Counted from the first letter of the stretch, positions 28,901 to 39,791 are shown. The stretch is DNA of 64,000 bases from Pedobacter endophyticus (GCF_015679185.1 NZ_CP064939.1:3100001-3164000), one strand, 5' to 3'. Numbers and translations: made by a program. Notes: generated from the letters alone by a model not told the origin.

Positions 28901-31900
28901 ATGATGATTTGCTGTCAAAGGAGATGGACTTTCTTTGCCCTGATTTTTGGGGCTTTTTTCATCACATCCAATGTTTTTTCACAAATCGTCATCCAAACCG
29001 TCGATCCCGGTCCATATACGCCCGGCAGTACCATCGCCACCACCTTTACCGTTGGCAATTCGAGCTGCATGGCTACCAACAACCGTTTTGAAGTTTATTT
29101 ATCTGATGCCAATGGAAATTTTGGCGCTGAGAAATTAATAGGCACTTATACAGGTTTTTATACTACTTACATTAATGGCATTATTCCAGCTGCTACGGTT
29201 GCAGGCACCGGCTATAAACTGCGCGTAAAATCTACCAGTCCTACCTTAGTTAGCGCCGAATCTGCCGCCTTCGAAATCAGAGCCGGAACAGCAGTAGAAG
29301 CAAAAATTACTTCAGAATACTTAACCCCCTCTAACACCGAAACGTTTGGTACCTGTATCAGTAAGCCAGATAATACCTTTTATTTACAGAACGAATCTAC
29401 GCCTACAAGCTCGGTAACGGCCACCATAACCGATGAGGGTGCTGGAGGAGCAGCTACCAATGCTACTTTCAATTCATCGGTATACACCTTAATCGCCAGG
29501 CAAACCCATTATACCATATTTTCAAAAGCGGTAATGCCAAATGGAACAGTTGCAACCAAGGCTTATCTGCTCATTAACAATAAGGCCATTACTGCTTTCG
29601 GCACATCGGGGAATAATCTGGTTTGTTTGCCTTTGGGCCAGCTCGAATTTAACGTCGATTTTACCTCATCAACGGGTATTCAAAACAACTTCCCCGGCGA
29701 TTTGTACACCATTACCTGGGGCGATGGAGAAACATCGGTTTACACGCTGTGCGATATTATCCGAAATGGCGGTAAGGTTACACACGCTTACCAAACATCA
29801 TCATGCGGGCGCACCTCAACCACCAGCTCAGGTTCGGTTTTCAATTCCTTTGCCGTTTCTATCAATGTTGGCAATAATTTCTGCGGCACAATCGGCACAC
29901 CAGTATCATCGTATGCCAAAGTGGTTGTAAAACCTGTAAACCGTTTCTCTTTCAACACACCGGGCTGTACCGCCACTGATATCACTTTTACCAACAACTC
30001 GCTTCTGGGCGAAAACCCGAACAGCAATACCTCATCATGCACGCCCAATAATGTAACCTATAACTGGTTTGTAGATGGCGTAGCTGTCGAAGTAAATAAA
30101 CCCCGCTCATTTAACCTCGTTTACAAGTTCGCCACGCGTGGCGAGCATACTATCCGCTTAGAATCGCGAAGCTCTGGCGCATGCGATGCCGATCCGGTAG
30201 AGATGAAGATTTGCATTCAGGATCCTCCAAAGCCGGCGTTCAGCCTGAGCACCACCACGATTTGTGTGGGATCGATATTAGCGCCAACAGACCTTTCGGT
30301 GATAGATAACATCTGCGACGGTGGCAATACGTATTTATGGAATGTACCCGCTGGTGTAACCTTTGTAAATGGCACAAACGCATCGAGCAAGCAGCCGCAG
30401 CTAAAATTTGCAGCGCCGGGCACTTATGCAATCAGTTTGAGCATTACCACGCCATCGTGCGGAGTGGTGACTACACCGCAACAAACCGTGGTAGTAAACG
30501 ATGTGCCAACGGCAATGCTTTCGCCCGACATTCTGCTGTGCAATTTAACCACCTACGATTTTAACCCGACCACAACCGGACCGAGCAGAACAACGCTCAC
30601 GGGAACCACTGTGCTTACCGCCACAACCTACACATGGACGGTTACAGGCGGAAGTTATAGTTTTGTCGGCGGAACAAATGCCAATTCTCAATATCCATCA
30701 ATCAAGTTTGATGATTATGCAGCATACACCATCACTGTTACCCATATTAACAATTGTGGTACGGCTACCGACACGCAAAAAATGACCTTTTCTACGGCAC
30801 CTGTTATTAATGCGGGTCCCGATCAAAGCATCTGTTATAACGATAGCGGGTTTCAGTTGGCCGGAGCAATAACCGGAACGGTGAACAGCCAAACGTGGGT
30901 AGGCGGTTTGGGAACCTTCACCCCAAGCAGAAACGACCTTAACGCCGTTTACACACCTACAGCTGCCGAAAAAGCAAACGGTATAGTTACGCTTCAATTA
31001 AGGGCAACCACATCGCTAAGCGCTCCTTGTAATGAGATAAACGACGATGTGATTCTCACGATTAAAGAAAATATAAGCATTACCAGTGCGCCAGGTAAAA
31101 CCATTTGTACAGGTACAAGTGTTAACTACACGCCAACCTCGGCAGCAGCTGATGTTACTTTTAACTGGACAGCAACCGGCACCGCAAATGCCAGTGGCTA
31201 CAGTGCCAGCGGAACGGGCGCAATTAACGATGTAATTACCAATTCGGATGCCAATGCCAATGCCACAGTTACCTACACCATCACCCCCGAAAAAGATGGC
31301 TGCACAGGCACGCCTTTCATCTTACAAATTGTAGTTAACCCCAACCCAACCGTTGTTGCATCGGCTCCAAACCTAACTATTTGCAACAGTACTTCAACCG
31401 CTATAACCCTTACCTCCCCAATTTCGGGTGTTAATTTTTCTTACACCAGCGAGGTAACCGGCGCAATTACAGGCAACACTAATCGCGCAACCGCCAACAA
31501 TACGGCATCAATTAACGACATACTCACCAACGCGGGCACTACCGTAGGCACGGTGACCTATACCATTACGCCAAGCTCAGTTGCAAGTTGTATGGGTGTG
31601 CCCACAACCATTACTATTTCTGTTTTACCAAGCCCCACGCTTGCAAATGCCGGCCCCAACGAATCGATTTGCAATACTACCAGCTACACATTGAAAGGAA
31701 ATACGCCGGTAGTGGGTACTGGAAAATGGACAATTGTTTCGGCGCCATCAACAGTAACCTTCGCTGATGACACGCAGGCCAATACCATAATTTCTGGCTT
31801 AGAAACTGGCAATACTTATGTTCTGCGATGGACAATTAGCGATGCGAATTGCACCACAACAAGCGACGATGTTGAAATAACGGTAAACCCTTTGAGTGTT

Positions 31901-34828
31901 GGAGGTACAACGGCCGGTGATGTAACGGTATGTTCGGACGCAAACGGCGGAAATATAAGCCTGAGCGGCCAAACCGGGAGCATTGTTCGGTGGGAACAAT
32001 CGATCGATAACGGAATCACCTGGGCCACCATTACCTCGACAGCGAACCCATTTGTATTTACAAATTTGACCACAACTACCCAATTCAGGGCAATTGTTCA
32101 AAGCGGGGCCTGCGCCGAGGCTATATCTTCGGTTACTACGGTAACCGTAAACCCCGAAACGGTGGTTGCCAACGCCGGAGCCGATCAATCGCTCTGCAGC
32201 GGAAACGGCATTACACTAACAGGAAATAACCCTTCGCCCAACACTGGCTTATGGACTTTAACTTCGGGCCAGGCTGATGTAGTGATTACCGACCCCACCT
32301 TGTTCAACACCACAGTTACGGGCCTCACACCCGGGCAGGTTTACAAGTTCAGGTGGACAATAAGCGGCTTTGCCGGCTGTCCTCCATCGTCATCAGAAAC
32401 CACCATTACCTATTACAATCCAATCAGCAACAACATTTCGGCATCATCTGCTCCGGTTTGCGCCGGACAGCCGATTACCATAACCGGCGATACACCAACG
32501 GGCGGAACAGGCAGCTTCGTTTACCAATGGCAAAGTAGTGCCGATGGAAATACATGGGTAAACGTTTCTTCGGGCACAGGCAAAGATTTAACATTTAATG
32601 CCACCCTGTCGGCTTATTACAGGCGGTTGGTTAACAGCACCATTTGTACATCGATAAGTAACTCCGTGCAAATAAATGTTTTGCCTGCCATCACAAATAA
32701 TACCATTTCGGCCGATCAACAGATTTGTAGTGGCGGAACAGCCGCAACGCTGGTTGGTAGCAGTCCAAATGGCGGAAATGGTACATTTCTCTATCAATGG
32801 CAGTCGAGCGCTGATGGAACCAGCTGGAATGATGTACCAGATGCAACGGCGAAAGATTTTAGCCCAGCCAATCCAGCGGCAACCATATTCTACAGGCGCT
32901 TGGTAGTTAGCGGCCCATGTTCTTCGAGCCCGAGCAATACAGTAAAATTAACGGTAAACCCACCTGCAAAGGCCGAAATAACATTCACTCAGGATACAGG
33001 CTGCGTTCCGTTCGTCATTACATCAAGCAACGTGAAAGCCACAGTATACGCCGATCGAAATGCCAGTTATACCTGGTTCGCCAATGATGTTCAGATTGGA
33101 ACAGGCCCGACTTTCCCCGGTTATACCATTGCAAGCGAAAACCAAAATGTCGAAATTAAGCTGGTTGTAACCAGTAGCTTAGGCTGTAGCGGCGACGAAA
33201 CCACACACACCTTTGCCACCCGTGCCGATGTTGTGGCCTCGTTTACCCAAAATACGCAACAAGGCTGTGGGCCGCTGGCGGTTACGTTTACCAATACTTC
33301 GAGTTCGTTAACGGCTGGCACCTTTAAATGGGATTTCGGTAATGGAACAACATCTAACTTAGCACAGCCACCAACGGTTACTTTTCAGGGAGACTTAACG
33401 GGAAAAGATGTTACTTATAACGTTACCCTCGAAGCAACTACGCCTTGCGGCACAACGGTGCAAACCTCTACAGTTGTGGTAAAGGCAAGTCCAGTTTCTG
33501 TTTTCTCACCAAGCAGAACCGCGGGATGCTCGCCATTTGCGGTTGATTTTAGCAATACCTCTCCCGAAACAGACGCCACCACTTATACCTACGATTTTGG
33601 CGATGGCTCGATGCCGTTGAGCGTTACAGACCGGCGATCGGTTAGTCACACGTATTCGGTTATTGCGGTGCAGGATTTTACGGTGACTATGACGGCACAA
33701 AATGCTTGCGGAAGCAGCACTTCATCGTACGTGATTACTGTGTCGCCCAACGATATTACGCCCGAACTTGTGGTAAACAGCAGTCAGTTAAGGGGATGCA
33801 CGCCCTTTAAGGTCGATTTTTACAACAATACCAAAGGGGCGAAGGCCTTTATTTACGATTTTGGCGACGGCAACACGGCACGCACCAATTCAGCGCCAGA
33901 AACCGTGTCGCACACCTTTACCAAAGCCGGAAAGTACACCGTTACACTTTATGCATCGAACGATTGCTCAAATGCATTAACCACTGAAGAGATAGAAGTA
34001 TTGGCGCAACCCATTGTAAGTTTCACGTCCGATAAAACAAGCGGCTGCGATGGTGTACTCGTTAAATTTAAAAACACAAGCACAAACGCCATTGCCTACG
34101 TTTGGGATTTTGGCGACGGCACCACCTCAAATGATTTCGAACCTACGCACGCCTTCACAGGTGTTGGCAATAATTATACCGTTACCTTAACCGCAACTAA
34201 TGCGCTGGGTTGTACCAACGTGGCATCGCAATCGAACTATATTTCAGTAGTGAGCCCGCCTGTTGCCACTTTCACCGTTTCTCCGGGAAATGAAATTTCG
34301 ATACCCGATTATACCTTTGGCTTTAGAGATACAAGTGTTGGTGCAGTAAGCTGGGAATGGACCTTTGGCGACGGCACGGTTTCTACATTAAAAACCCCAA
34401 ACCATACTTATGCAGAAAACGGAACTTACACCGTAACATTAAAAGTGCTGAATAAAGAAGGTTGTTCCTCAACGTCAACCCAAATCGTTCGAATAATCGG
34501 CGTACCCGGAAGTTTAAGCGTTCCAAACTCATTTATGCCGGCAAGTGCAAAGAACGAACTGAGAACATTTAAGGCGAAAGGAAAGGGAATTAAAGAGTGG
34601 ACAATGTCGGTATTTAACAAATGGGGGCAATTATTATGGGAAACCTCGCAACTTGATGATGGGGCGCCACTTGAAGGATGGGATGGAACGTACAAAGGAC
34701 AAGATCAGCCACAAGGCGTTTATTACTGGAAAATAGACGTGAAATTTATTAATGGAAGTGAATGGAAAGGGATGACTTACGATTCATCGCCGCCAAAGAA
34801 AACGGGGGTAATTTATTTAATCAGATGA
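28901..34828 (+). CDS. Giant secreted PKD-repeat protein with T9SS type B C-terminal domain
   Basis: The product has 1975 residues and begins with a signal peptide (residues 1-27, FFALIFGAFFITSNVFS). A second Met codon directly follows the first. The body holds a long series of immunoglobulin-like or PKD-like modules: units ending TVTYTITP in the first half, two units carrying YQWQSSADG, then five clear PKD domains. Their motifs WDFGNGTTSN, YDFGDGSMP, YDFGDGNTA, WDFGDGTTS and WTFGDGTVS sit at about 1476, 1563, 1651, 1735 and 1820. The last ~100 residues (SVPNSFMPASAKN, VFNKWGQLLWETS, GVYYWKIDVKF) form a gliding-type C-terminal domain. It should be a surface adhesin secreted by T9SS. The PorP/SprF gene overlaps its stop. 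Confidence 0.93.
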   Translation: MMICCQRRWTFFALIFGAFFITSNVFSQIVIQTVDPGPYTPGSTIATTFTVGNSSCMATNNRFEVYLSDANGNFGAEKLIGTYTGFYTTYINGIIPAATVAGTGYKLRVKSTSPTLVSAESAAFEIRAGTAVEAKITSEYLTPSNTETFGTCISKPDNTFYLQNESTPTSSVTATITDEGAGGAATNATFNSSVYTLIARQTHYTIFSKAVMPNGTVATKAYLLINNKAITAFGTSGNNLVCLPLGQLEFNVDFTSSTGIQNNFPGDLYTITWGDGETSVYTLCDIIRNGGKVTHAYQTSSCGRTSTTSSGSVFNSFAVSINVGNNFCGTIGTPVSSYAKVVVKPVNRFSFNTPGCTATDITFTNNSLLGENPNSNTSSCTPNNVTYNWFVDGVAVEVNKPRSFNLVYKFATRGEHTIRLESRSSGACDADPVEMKICIQDPPKPAFSLSTTTICVGSILAPTDLSVIDNICDGGNTYLWNVPAGVTFVNGTNASSKQPQLKFAAPGTYAISLSITTPSCGVVTTPQQTVVVNDVPTAMLSPDILLCNLTTYDFNPTTTGPSRTTLTGTTVLTATTYTWTVTGGSYSFVGGTNANSQYPSIKFDDYAAYTITVTHINNCGTATDTQKMTFSTAPVINAGPDQSICYNDSGFQLAGAITGTVNSQTWVGGLGTFTPSRNDLNAVYTPTAAEKANGIVTLQLRATTSLSAPCNEINDDVILTIKENISITSAPGKTICTGTSVNYTPTSAAADVTFNWTATGTANASGYSASGTGAINDVITNSDANANATVTYTITPEKDGCTGTPFILQIVVNPNPTVVASAPNLTICNSTSTAITLTSPISGVNFSYTSEVTGAITGNTNRATANNTASINDILTNAGTTVGTVTYTITPSSVASCMGVPTTITISVLPSPTLANAGPNESICNTTSYTLKGNTPVVGTGKWTIVSAPSTVTFADDTQANTIISGLETGNTYVLRWTISDANCTTTSDDVEITVNPLSVGGTTAGDVTVCSDANGGNISLSGQTGSIVRWEQSIDNGITWATITSTANPFVFTNLTTTTQFRAIVQSGACAEAISSVTTVTVNPETVVANAGADQSLCSGNGITLTGNNPSPNTGLWTLTSGQADVVITDPTLFNTTVTGLTPGQVYKFRWTISGFAGCPPSSSETTITYYNPISNNISASSAPVCAGQPITITGDTPTGGTGSFVYQWQSSADGNTWVNVSSGTGKDLTFNATLSAYYRRLVNSTICTSISNSVQINVLPAITNNTISADQQICSGGTAATLVGSSPNGGNGTFLYQWQSSADGTSWNDVPDATAKDFSPANPAATIFYRRLVVSGPCSSSPSNTVKLTVNPPAKAEITFTQDTGCVPFVITSSNVKATVYADRNASYTWFANDVQIGTGPTFPGYTIASENQNVEIKLVVTSSLGCSGDETTHTFATRADVVASFTQNTQQGCGPLAVTFTNTSSSLTAGTFKWDFGNGTTSNLAQPPTVTFQGDLTGKDVTYNVTLEATTPCGTTVQTSTVVVKASPVSVFSPSRTAGCSPFAVDFSNTSPETDATTYTYDFGDGSMPLSVTDRRSVSHTYSVIAVQDFTVTMTAQNACGSSTSSYVITVSPNDITPELVVNSSQLRGCTPFKVDFYNNTKGAKAFIYDFGDGNTARTNSAPETVSHTFTKAGKYTVTLYASNDCSNALTTEEIEVLAQPIVSFTSDKTSGCDGVLVKFKNTSTNAIAYVWDFGDGTTSNDFEPTHAFTGVGNNYTVTLTATNALGCTNVASQSNYISVVSPPVATFTVSPGNEISIPDYTFGFRDTSVGAVSWEWTFGDGTVSTLKTPNHTYAENGTYTVTLKVLNKEGCSSTSTQIVRIIGVPGSLSVPNSFMPASAKNELRTFKAKGKGIKEWTMSVFNKWGQLLWETSQLDDGAPLEGWDGTYKGQDQPQGVYYWKIDVKFINGSEWKGMTYDSSPPKKTGVIYLIR

Positions 34829-35844
34829 TGATGAGGGGAACGAGGTTATTTTTGCTTCTATTGCTTTTGCCGCTGTTTTCAGCTGCGCAAGATCATATCT
34901 ATTCGCAGTTTTACAATGCACCAATTTATTTAAATCCCGCATTAACCGGGCAGTTCGAAGGCGATTTTAGGTTAAATGCACTGTACCGGAATCAGTGGAC
35001 GGGGCTGGCCAGCGATTTCTCGTACATGAGCGCTTCGGCCGATTTAAATCTCCATCAAATTAACAGCGGCCTCGGGTTAATATTTAACCGCAGCAGCGAA
35101 GGAACCGCATATCTGGTAAAAAACAATATCGCCGCAAGCTATTCCTACATTATAGATGGCGACGATTTCGCTCTGTCGTTCGGGTTACAGGCGGGCATAA
35201 CCAACCAGAAGCTAAATTGGGACAAATTGGTTTTTGGCGATCAGATCGATAACGGCGGTTACTTACCGGGAGTGATATCGGGCGCCGAACGACCTGATGT
35301 TGACAGCCGCTTTTATCTTGATGCAAATGCGGGAACAAATCTGGTTTACGGTAAGTTTATGATCGGCCTCGCCGCTCACCATTTAAATCGGCCCGACGAG
35401 TCGTTATCGGGCTTTCAGGCTAAATTACCAGTACGCTTATCGGGTAATTTAAGCTACCAGATCACACTGATTCCCGATCAGTACGATCGCGATGGAAGTT
35501 ATCTGATTCCATCCGTTGTAGCCTACAAACAGCAAAATGTGAGTTCTTTCAGCCTGGGCATGCAATATAAATATGCAGGGATAAATGCAGGAATCTGGTA
35601 TCGAAATGATGGAAATTCTAATGGCAACGATGCAATTGTGTTCTCTGTAATCTTTGATATCTTTAATCGCAAAACGAACGGCGAGAAGTTCAGATTGGGA
35701 ATTAGCCACGATGCGACAACTTCTAAAATAAACTATTCGAACACCGGCGGAACCTCTGAAATTGGCGTGGGTTACGAAAAATATTTTCAAAATAGCTCAA
35801 ATGGTGGCAGGGCCAATGGCTTAAGATGTTATGATTTTTATTAA
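34825..35844 (+). CDS. T9SS PorP/SprF-family outer-membrane protein
   Basis: The start is taken at 34825, where ATGATGATG overlaps the TGA of the PKD-protein gene. The longer frame starts inside the previous gene. The signal peptide FLLLLLLPLFSAAQ is followed by the family hallmark DHIYSQFYNAPIYLNPALTG, FRLNALYRNQW and then alternating beta-strands of an outer-membrane barrel of about 340 residues. PorP/SprF proteins are needed for delivery or attachment of T9SS cargo with gliding-type C-terminal domains. The translational overlap strongly suggests that this one is dedicated to the giant protein upstream. Confidence 0.93.
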   Translation: MMMRGTRLFLLLLLLPLFSAAQDHIYSQFYNAPIYLNPALTGQFEGDFRLNALYRNQWTGLASDFSYMSASADLNLHQINSGLGLIFNRSSEGTAYLVKNNIAASYSYIIDGDDFALSFGLQAGITNQKLNWDKLVFGDQIDNGGYLPGVISGAERPDVDSRFYLDANAGTNLVYGKFMIGLAAHHLNRPDESLSGFQAKLPVRLSGNLSYQITLIPDQYDRDGSYLIPSVVAYKQQNVSSFSLGMQYKYAGINAGIWYRNDGNSNGNDAIVFSVIFDIFNRKTNGEKFRLGISHDATTSKINYSNTGGTSEIGVGYEKYFQNSSNGGRANGLRCYDFY

Positions 35845-35869
35845 ATTGCCTAATTAAATTAAGGCAAGA

Positions 35870-36529
35870 ATGACAAATATTTTAGAGAACAGTTACTTTA
35901 TTACCCAAAGCGAGGTAAATAAATTTCTTTTGGCTACGCTGCTTTGCGGCATCATTGGAGCGGAACGAGAATACAGAAGTAAATCTGCAGGTTTTAAAAC
36001 CATGATTATGATTGGCCTCGGTGCAACACTCTTCACTATCCTATCCGTTAAAATTGGTGGCGAAAGTCCTGATCGTGTCGCGTCGAATATTGTTACCGGA
36101 ATCGGGTTTCTGGGCGCTGGTGTTATTTTTAAAGAAGAAAACCGTGTGAACGGTTTAACCACCGCGTGCATCATCTGGATTGTTGCTGCTATTGGTATGG
36201 CGGTTGGCGCTGGTTATTACGAGCAGGCCATTGGCGTAACAAGTGTGGTGTTGATAGCGCTTCTTGCGTTTCCGTTTATCGAAGAAATCGGCGATCGCCG
36301 CTTCACGAAACGTGTTTACCGCATCGTAAAAAAGCAAGACCACTATAGCGATTTAGACAGTTACGAGGAAGTTTTTAAACAGAATAAGCTTAAGCCGCAA
36401 CGTGGAAAGCACTCGCTCGCCAACAATATCATTACCGGTAGTTGGGCAGCCACCGGAACACCAAAAAATCACCAGCGTTTTGTGGAGCAAATGTTAAAGG
36501 ATAGTACGATTATTGAGTTTGATTTTTGA
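35870..36529 (+). CDS. MgtC/SapB-family membrane protein
   Basis: The 219-residue protein shows the MgtC signature: LLCGIIGAEREYRSKSAG-FKTMIMIGLGATLFTILS, then GIGFLGAGVIFKEENRVNGLTTACIIW, with about four to five membrane segments in the first 135 residues. The C-terminal ~80 residues are cytosolic and different from classical MgtC, without a clear domain match. Members affect magnesium limitation or virulence growth in some bacteria, but most are uncharacterised. It lies 25 bp after the PorP gene and might be in the same transcript. There is no functional link to the T9SS pair. Confidence 0.88.
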   Translation: MTNILENSYFITQSEVNKFLLATLLCGIIGAEREYRSKSAGFKTMIMIGLGATLFTILSVKIGGESPDRVASNIVTGIGFLGAGVIFKEENRVNGLTTACIIWIVAAIGMAVGAGYYEQAIGVTSVVLIALLAFPFIEEIGDRRFTKRVYRIVKKQDHYSDLDSYEEVFKQNKLKPQRGKHSLANNIITGSWAATGTPKNHQRFVEQMLKDSTIIEFDF

Positions 36530-37163
36530 TGTTTGCGATTTGAACAGACACTATCGGCTGGGCACATTTTTCTTCATTGATCATTATTGATATTGGTTTT
36601 ATGCAAAAAATAAAAATAACAATTGGCGTTTTTTAGCACGCCCATTTTAACAAACCTTATAACCTGAGTTCGATTGATAAGGGCCTGTTTTGGATTGTAT
36701 TGGGTATTTACCATGACCGGTCGTCATCCTCAGCTTGACTGGGGATCTTAATGCAAAAATAGCGCAATGCATTACGATTCCCACGTGCGTGGGAATGACG
36801 TGATGGCCTGTTACACCAGCTTTTTATGCAAACAATAATCGAACCGAGGTTTATAGGAACGGTCGTCTTGCTGAATTTATTTCAGCATCTTTCTTGCTAA
36901 TCAACGCCCTAAAATAAATCTGATGGCTATTGGATCAGGTTGACGTGGTGGTTGGTTTACCAGACATTAAAAATCCACTTCGAACCGGACAGTATTTGAT
37001 TCAACTAAGTGGAGAAATCTCGCTTGCTATAAAGATTTCTCGGCTACGCTCGAAATGACGATTTTTGGATGACAAACCTCAGAAAGAAGCAATAGAAAGG
37101 CTGATGAATGGAATAGCTTCATAGTTTAAAGATTAATTTGTCCTAAATCCTGAAAACAAATCA
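36530..37163. repeat. Repeat-bearing intergenic stretch
   Basis: The segment 36719-36830 (CGTCATCCTCAGCTTGACTG, GGATCTTAATGCAAAAATAG, TGCGTGGGAATGACGTG) is an inverted, diverged copy of part of the 6071-6716 duplication. The rest, including CTTTTTAATGCAAACAATA-like and GCTCGAAATGACG text, is similar repeat debris. No gene was recognised. Confidence 0.7.
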
Positions 37164-37171
37164 TAGCTTTG
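37164..37171 (+). promoter_or_regulatory. Bacteroidota -7 element before serine dehydratase
   Basis: TAGCTTTG fits TAnnTTTG exactly and lies 17 nt before the ATG, so the leader would be only about 14 nt long. A TTTG at the ideal -33 distance is not present; the nearest is 23 nt upstream. Confidence 0.5.
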
Positions 37172-37188
37172 TACAACTAACTTGCTTC

Positions 37189-38616
37189 ATGATAAAGGAA
37201 CAGATCTCCGTTTTCGACATTTTTAAAATAGGCATTGGACCGTCGAGTTCCCATACGCTAGGCCCCTGGCGTGCTGCCCAGCAGTTTACTGCTTCGCTTA
37301 AAGCGCAGGGCCTTTTAACGGGCGTTGAGGCAATAAAAATTTTGTTGTATGGCTCGCTCGCCAAAACCGGAAAGGGCCACGGCACTGATGTAGCCATTTT
37401 ATTGGGCTTAACGGGTGCCGATCCCGTAACTTTCGATGTAGATGCAGTTACACCAACTTTTGAGTCCATCCAGGAACATAAAAAGCTTAATGTTGCGGGC
37501 GAGCTGCTTATCGATTTCGATTATAGCAACGATCTGCTTTTTCTCTTTGCCGAAAGTCTGCCCTTTCATCCCAATGCGGTAACATTTCAGGCATTTTTAT
37601 CAAACGGAAGGGCTTTTTCCGAAACTTATTACTCTATTGGCGGCGGCTTTGTGGTAAAAGAAGGGGAAGACAGTAGCCAGAAAGCGCAGGTCGATTTACC
37701 TTTCCCTGTCGAAAATGCAAAGGAGCTTTTGCACTGGTGTTTATCAACTGGTTTAAAAGTGAGCGAAATTGTGATGGAAAACGAACTCGCCTGGAGGTCG
37801 GAGGCCGAAACCAAAAAAGGTATCCTTCGGCATTTCGCCGTAATGAGAGATTGCATTTATCGCGGCTGCCACACCACGGGTTTTCTGCCGGGTGGATTGG
37901 ATGTTGCCAGAAGGGCATTTCCTTTAAATAAGCGATTGATTGGCAAAAGCGAATACCACGACTATACTTCGTGGCTGGAGGCCATTAGAAAAGGCGGAAA
38001 CGGCTTCAATTACATTTTAGATTGGGTGAGTTGTTTTGCCTTGGCGGTAAACGAAGAAAATGCATCGTTTGGACGTGTGGTCACTGCGCCAACTAACGGA
38101 GCAGCGGGCGTTATTCCTGCCGTTTTGCAATATTTTATCACCTTTTGCGATGGTTATGCGGACGAAAAAATTATTCAGTTTATTGCCTGTGCCTCGGAGG
38201 TTGGAAGTATTTTCAAAAAAGGTGCAACCATTTCAGCAGCAATGGGCGGCTGTCAGGCAGAAATTGGTGTTTCTTCGGCTATGGCCGCTGCAGCACTAAC
38301 CGAGTGTTTGGGCGGTTCGCAAAGGCAGGTTTTAATGGCCGCAGAAATTGCAATGGAACATCATTTGGGCTTAACCTGCGATCCGATCGGTGGCTTAGTT
38401 CAGATCCCATGCATAGAGCGCAACACCATGGGCGCAATAAAGGCCATCACCGCAAGTCAGTTGGCATTACAGAGCAATCCTGATAAGGCAAAAGTGAGTC
38501 TGGATGCTGTTGTGAATACGATGTGGGAGACTGCGCTGGATATGAATGCGAAATACAAAGAAACATCAGATGGCGGACTGGCGACGAACATTCCGATCAG
38601 CTTGCCCGAGTGCTAA
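37189..38616 (+). CDS. sdaA: L-serine ammonia-lyase (iron-sulfur serine dehydratase)
   Basis: This 475-residue enzyme converts L-serine to pyruvate and ammonia. It has the N-terminal beta domain ([20 protein letters not shown]) and the C-terminal alpha domain in one chain. Three cysteines, C355 (GGCQAEIG), C397 (TCDPIGG) and C408 (QIPCIERN), have the 42 and 11 residue spacing of the [4Fe-4S] ligands in single-chain enzymes. [17 protein letters not shown] is also typical. It is a lone gene with its own -7 element, and a family-R1 repeat follows its stop within 10 bp. Confidence 0.96.
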   Translation: MIKEQISVFDIFKIGIGPSSSHTLGPWRAAQQFTASLKAQGLLTGVEAIKILLYGSLAKTGKGHGTDVAILLGLTGADPVTFDVDAVTPTFESIQEHKKLNVAGELLIDFDYSNDLLFLFAESLPFHPNAVTFQAFLSNGRAFSETYYSIGGGFVVKEGEDSSQKAQVDLPFPVENAKELLHWCLSTGLKVSEIVMENELAWRSEAETKKGILRHFAVMRDCIYRGCHTTGFLPGGLDVARRAFPLNKRLIGKSEYHDYTSWLEAIRKGGNGFNYILDWVSCFALAVNEENASFGRVVTAPTNGAAGVIPAVLQYFITFCDGYADEKIIQFIACASEVGSIFKKGATISAAMGGCQAEIGVSSAMAAAALTECLGGSQRQVLMAAEIAMEHHLGLTCDPIGGLVQIPCIERNTMGAIKAITASQLALQSNPDKAKVSLDAVVNTMWETALDMNAKYKETSDGGLATNIPISLPEC

Positions 38617-38620
38617 AAAG

Positions 38621-38690
38621 CCTCTCCCTCCGGAAGGAAGTGGGTTGGTTTCTGAAGTACAAGTCCCTCTCCCGAAGAGAGGGGAACCAC
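38621..38690. repeat. Repeat of the CCTCTCC...GAGAGGG family
   Basis: This copy begins CCTCTCCCTCCGGAAGG, continues TTTCTGAAGTACAAGTCCC and ends CCGAAGAGAGGGGAAC. It matches the two tandem copies at 606-745 and starts 4 bp after the serine dehydratase stop, where its hairpin could act as a terminator. Confidence 0.75.
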
Positions 38691-38813
38691 GGTGGGCGGT
38701 GTACCAACACGCCATCCTCGCGAATGCGGGGATCTTATTTCTGAAAACACTTTACGGCAAGCCCTAATTAAAAACAGCGTGTATTGGTGCTGAAAACTTT
38801 CCGCAGCAAAAAA

Positions 38814-39725
38814 TTAAACCAAACCAGAATGGTTCAACACGTAAAACCAAATAGCGGTTGTAACAAATGATAGCAAAATGCCCACGCCGACTACCAAATT
38901 TGAAAGTTTTGGGTTGAGGTTGTATTGATCGGCAACTATGCCTGCAGTTAACAAAGTTGGCATCGCCATTTCAAAAATGGTTATTTTGGTAATTATTCCA
39001 TTGAGGCCTAATAAAACGGCGATTACAAAAACGGAAAGTGGTGCCAAAACCAGTTTATACAACAAGGCAAAGCTGATGTGCTTAATTTCGCCGAACCAGC
39101 CGCCAAATCGCAACTGCAAACCGATAGAAAACAGTGCCAACGGACCTACTGTTCCTGCCAGCTTATCAAAAAGTGGATCTAAAGAAGATAAATCTAAATA
39201 TTGAGGCAAAATCAAAGCCAAAACACAACCAATAAGCGGTGGAAATGTCAGTACTTTTTTGAGCACCAGTTTTGCGCTTAATTTCTGCTGCTGCGACGAG
39301 CGGATGGCAATAATTACCCCAATGGTTGATAATAAGGTAAACGTAATTTGATCGCAAATAATGGCAATGGCCAGTTCCTTTTCGCTAAAGTAAGCAACGA
39401 TTAAGGGAAAACCCACAAACGAAGTATTACTTAACGAACTAACGAGCATCAAACCGCCAGCTGTAGCGCGGCTTACTTTGCTAAACTTCGAATAAATGGT
39501 AACAAATAACCAACCGAGCAACCAAATGCAGACTGGCGCAAGGGCCGGAAAAAGCAAGTCGTTTGTCCACGTAATATGTGGAAGGTACTTAAATGAAACC
39601 GCCGGCAGAGCGAGATAAATTATCCAGGCATTAATTCCTTTATGGGCATCTTTGGGCAGGGTTTTACTCTTCCGGAAAACTACGCCCGCCAGAATACATA
39701 AGCCGATTAAGATGAAGTTTGCCAT
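38814..39725 (-). CDS. AEC-family (auxin efflux carrier-type) permease
   Basis: The start is placed at ATG 39725 (ANFILIGLCILAGVVFRKS), because the longer frame starts with TTG twelve codons before. The 303-residue protein has about ten membrane segments split into two halves. The pattern NAWIIYLALPAVSFKYL in helix 2 and TLLTAGIVADQYNLNPKLSNLVVG near the C-terminus is typical of AEC permeases, which export small organic anions or amino acids in bacteria. The substrate is unknown. It lies 66 bp downstream of the DEAD-box helicase, with a hairpin between. Confidence 0.87.
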   Translation of the reverse strand: MANFILIGLCILAGVVFRKSKTLPKDAHKGINAWIIYLALPAVSFKYLPHITWTNDLLFPALAPVCIWLLGWLFVTIYSKFSKVSRATAGGLMLVSSLSNTSFVGFPLIVAYFSEKELAIAIICDQITFTLLSTIGVIIAIRSSQQQKLSAKLVLKKVLTFPPLIGCVLALILPQYLDLSSLDPLFDKLAGTVGPLALFSIGLQLRFGGWFGEIKHISFALLYKLVLAPLSVFVIAVLLGLNGIITKITIFEMAMPTLLTAGIVADQYNLNPKLSNLVVGVGILLSFVTTAIWFYVLNHSGLV

Positions 39726-39752
39726 TATTGTGCAAAAATTGGGATGAAAGAA

Positions 39753-39783
39753 AAACGCCAATAAGATTATTTTAGTGGCGTTT
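39753..39783 (-). terminator. Hairpin between the helicase and the AEC permease
   Basis: AAACGCCA (39753-39760) pairs with TGGCGTTT (39776-39783) over a 15-nt loop. It lies 8 bp beyond the helicase stop. T residues follow the stem on the minus strand. Confidence 0.65.
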
Positions 39784-39791
39784 AAATGCGA

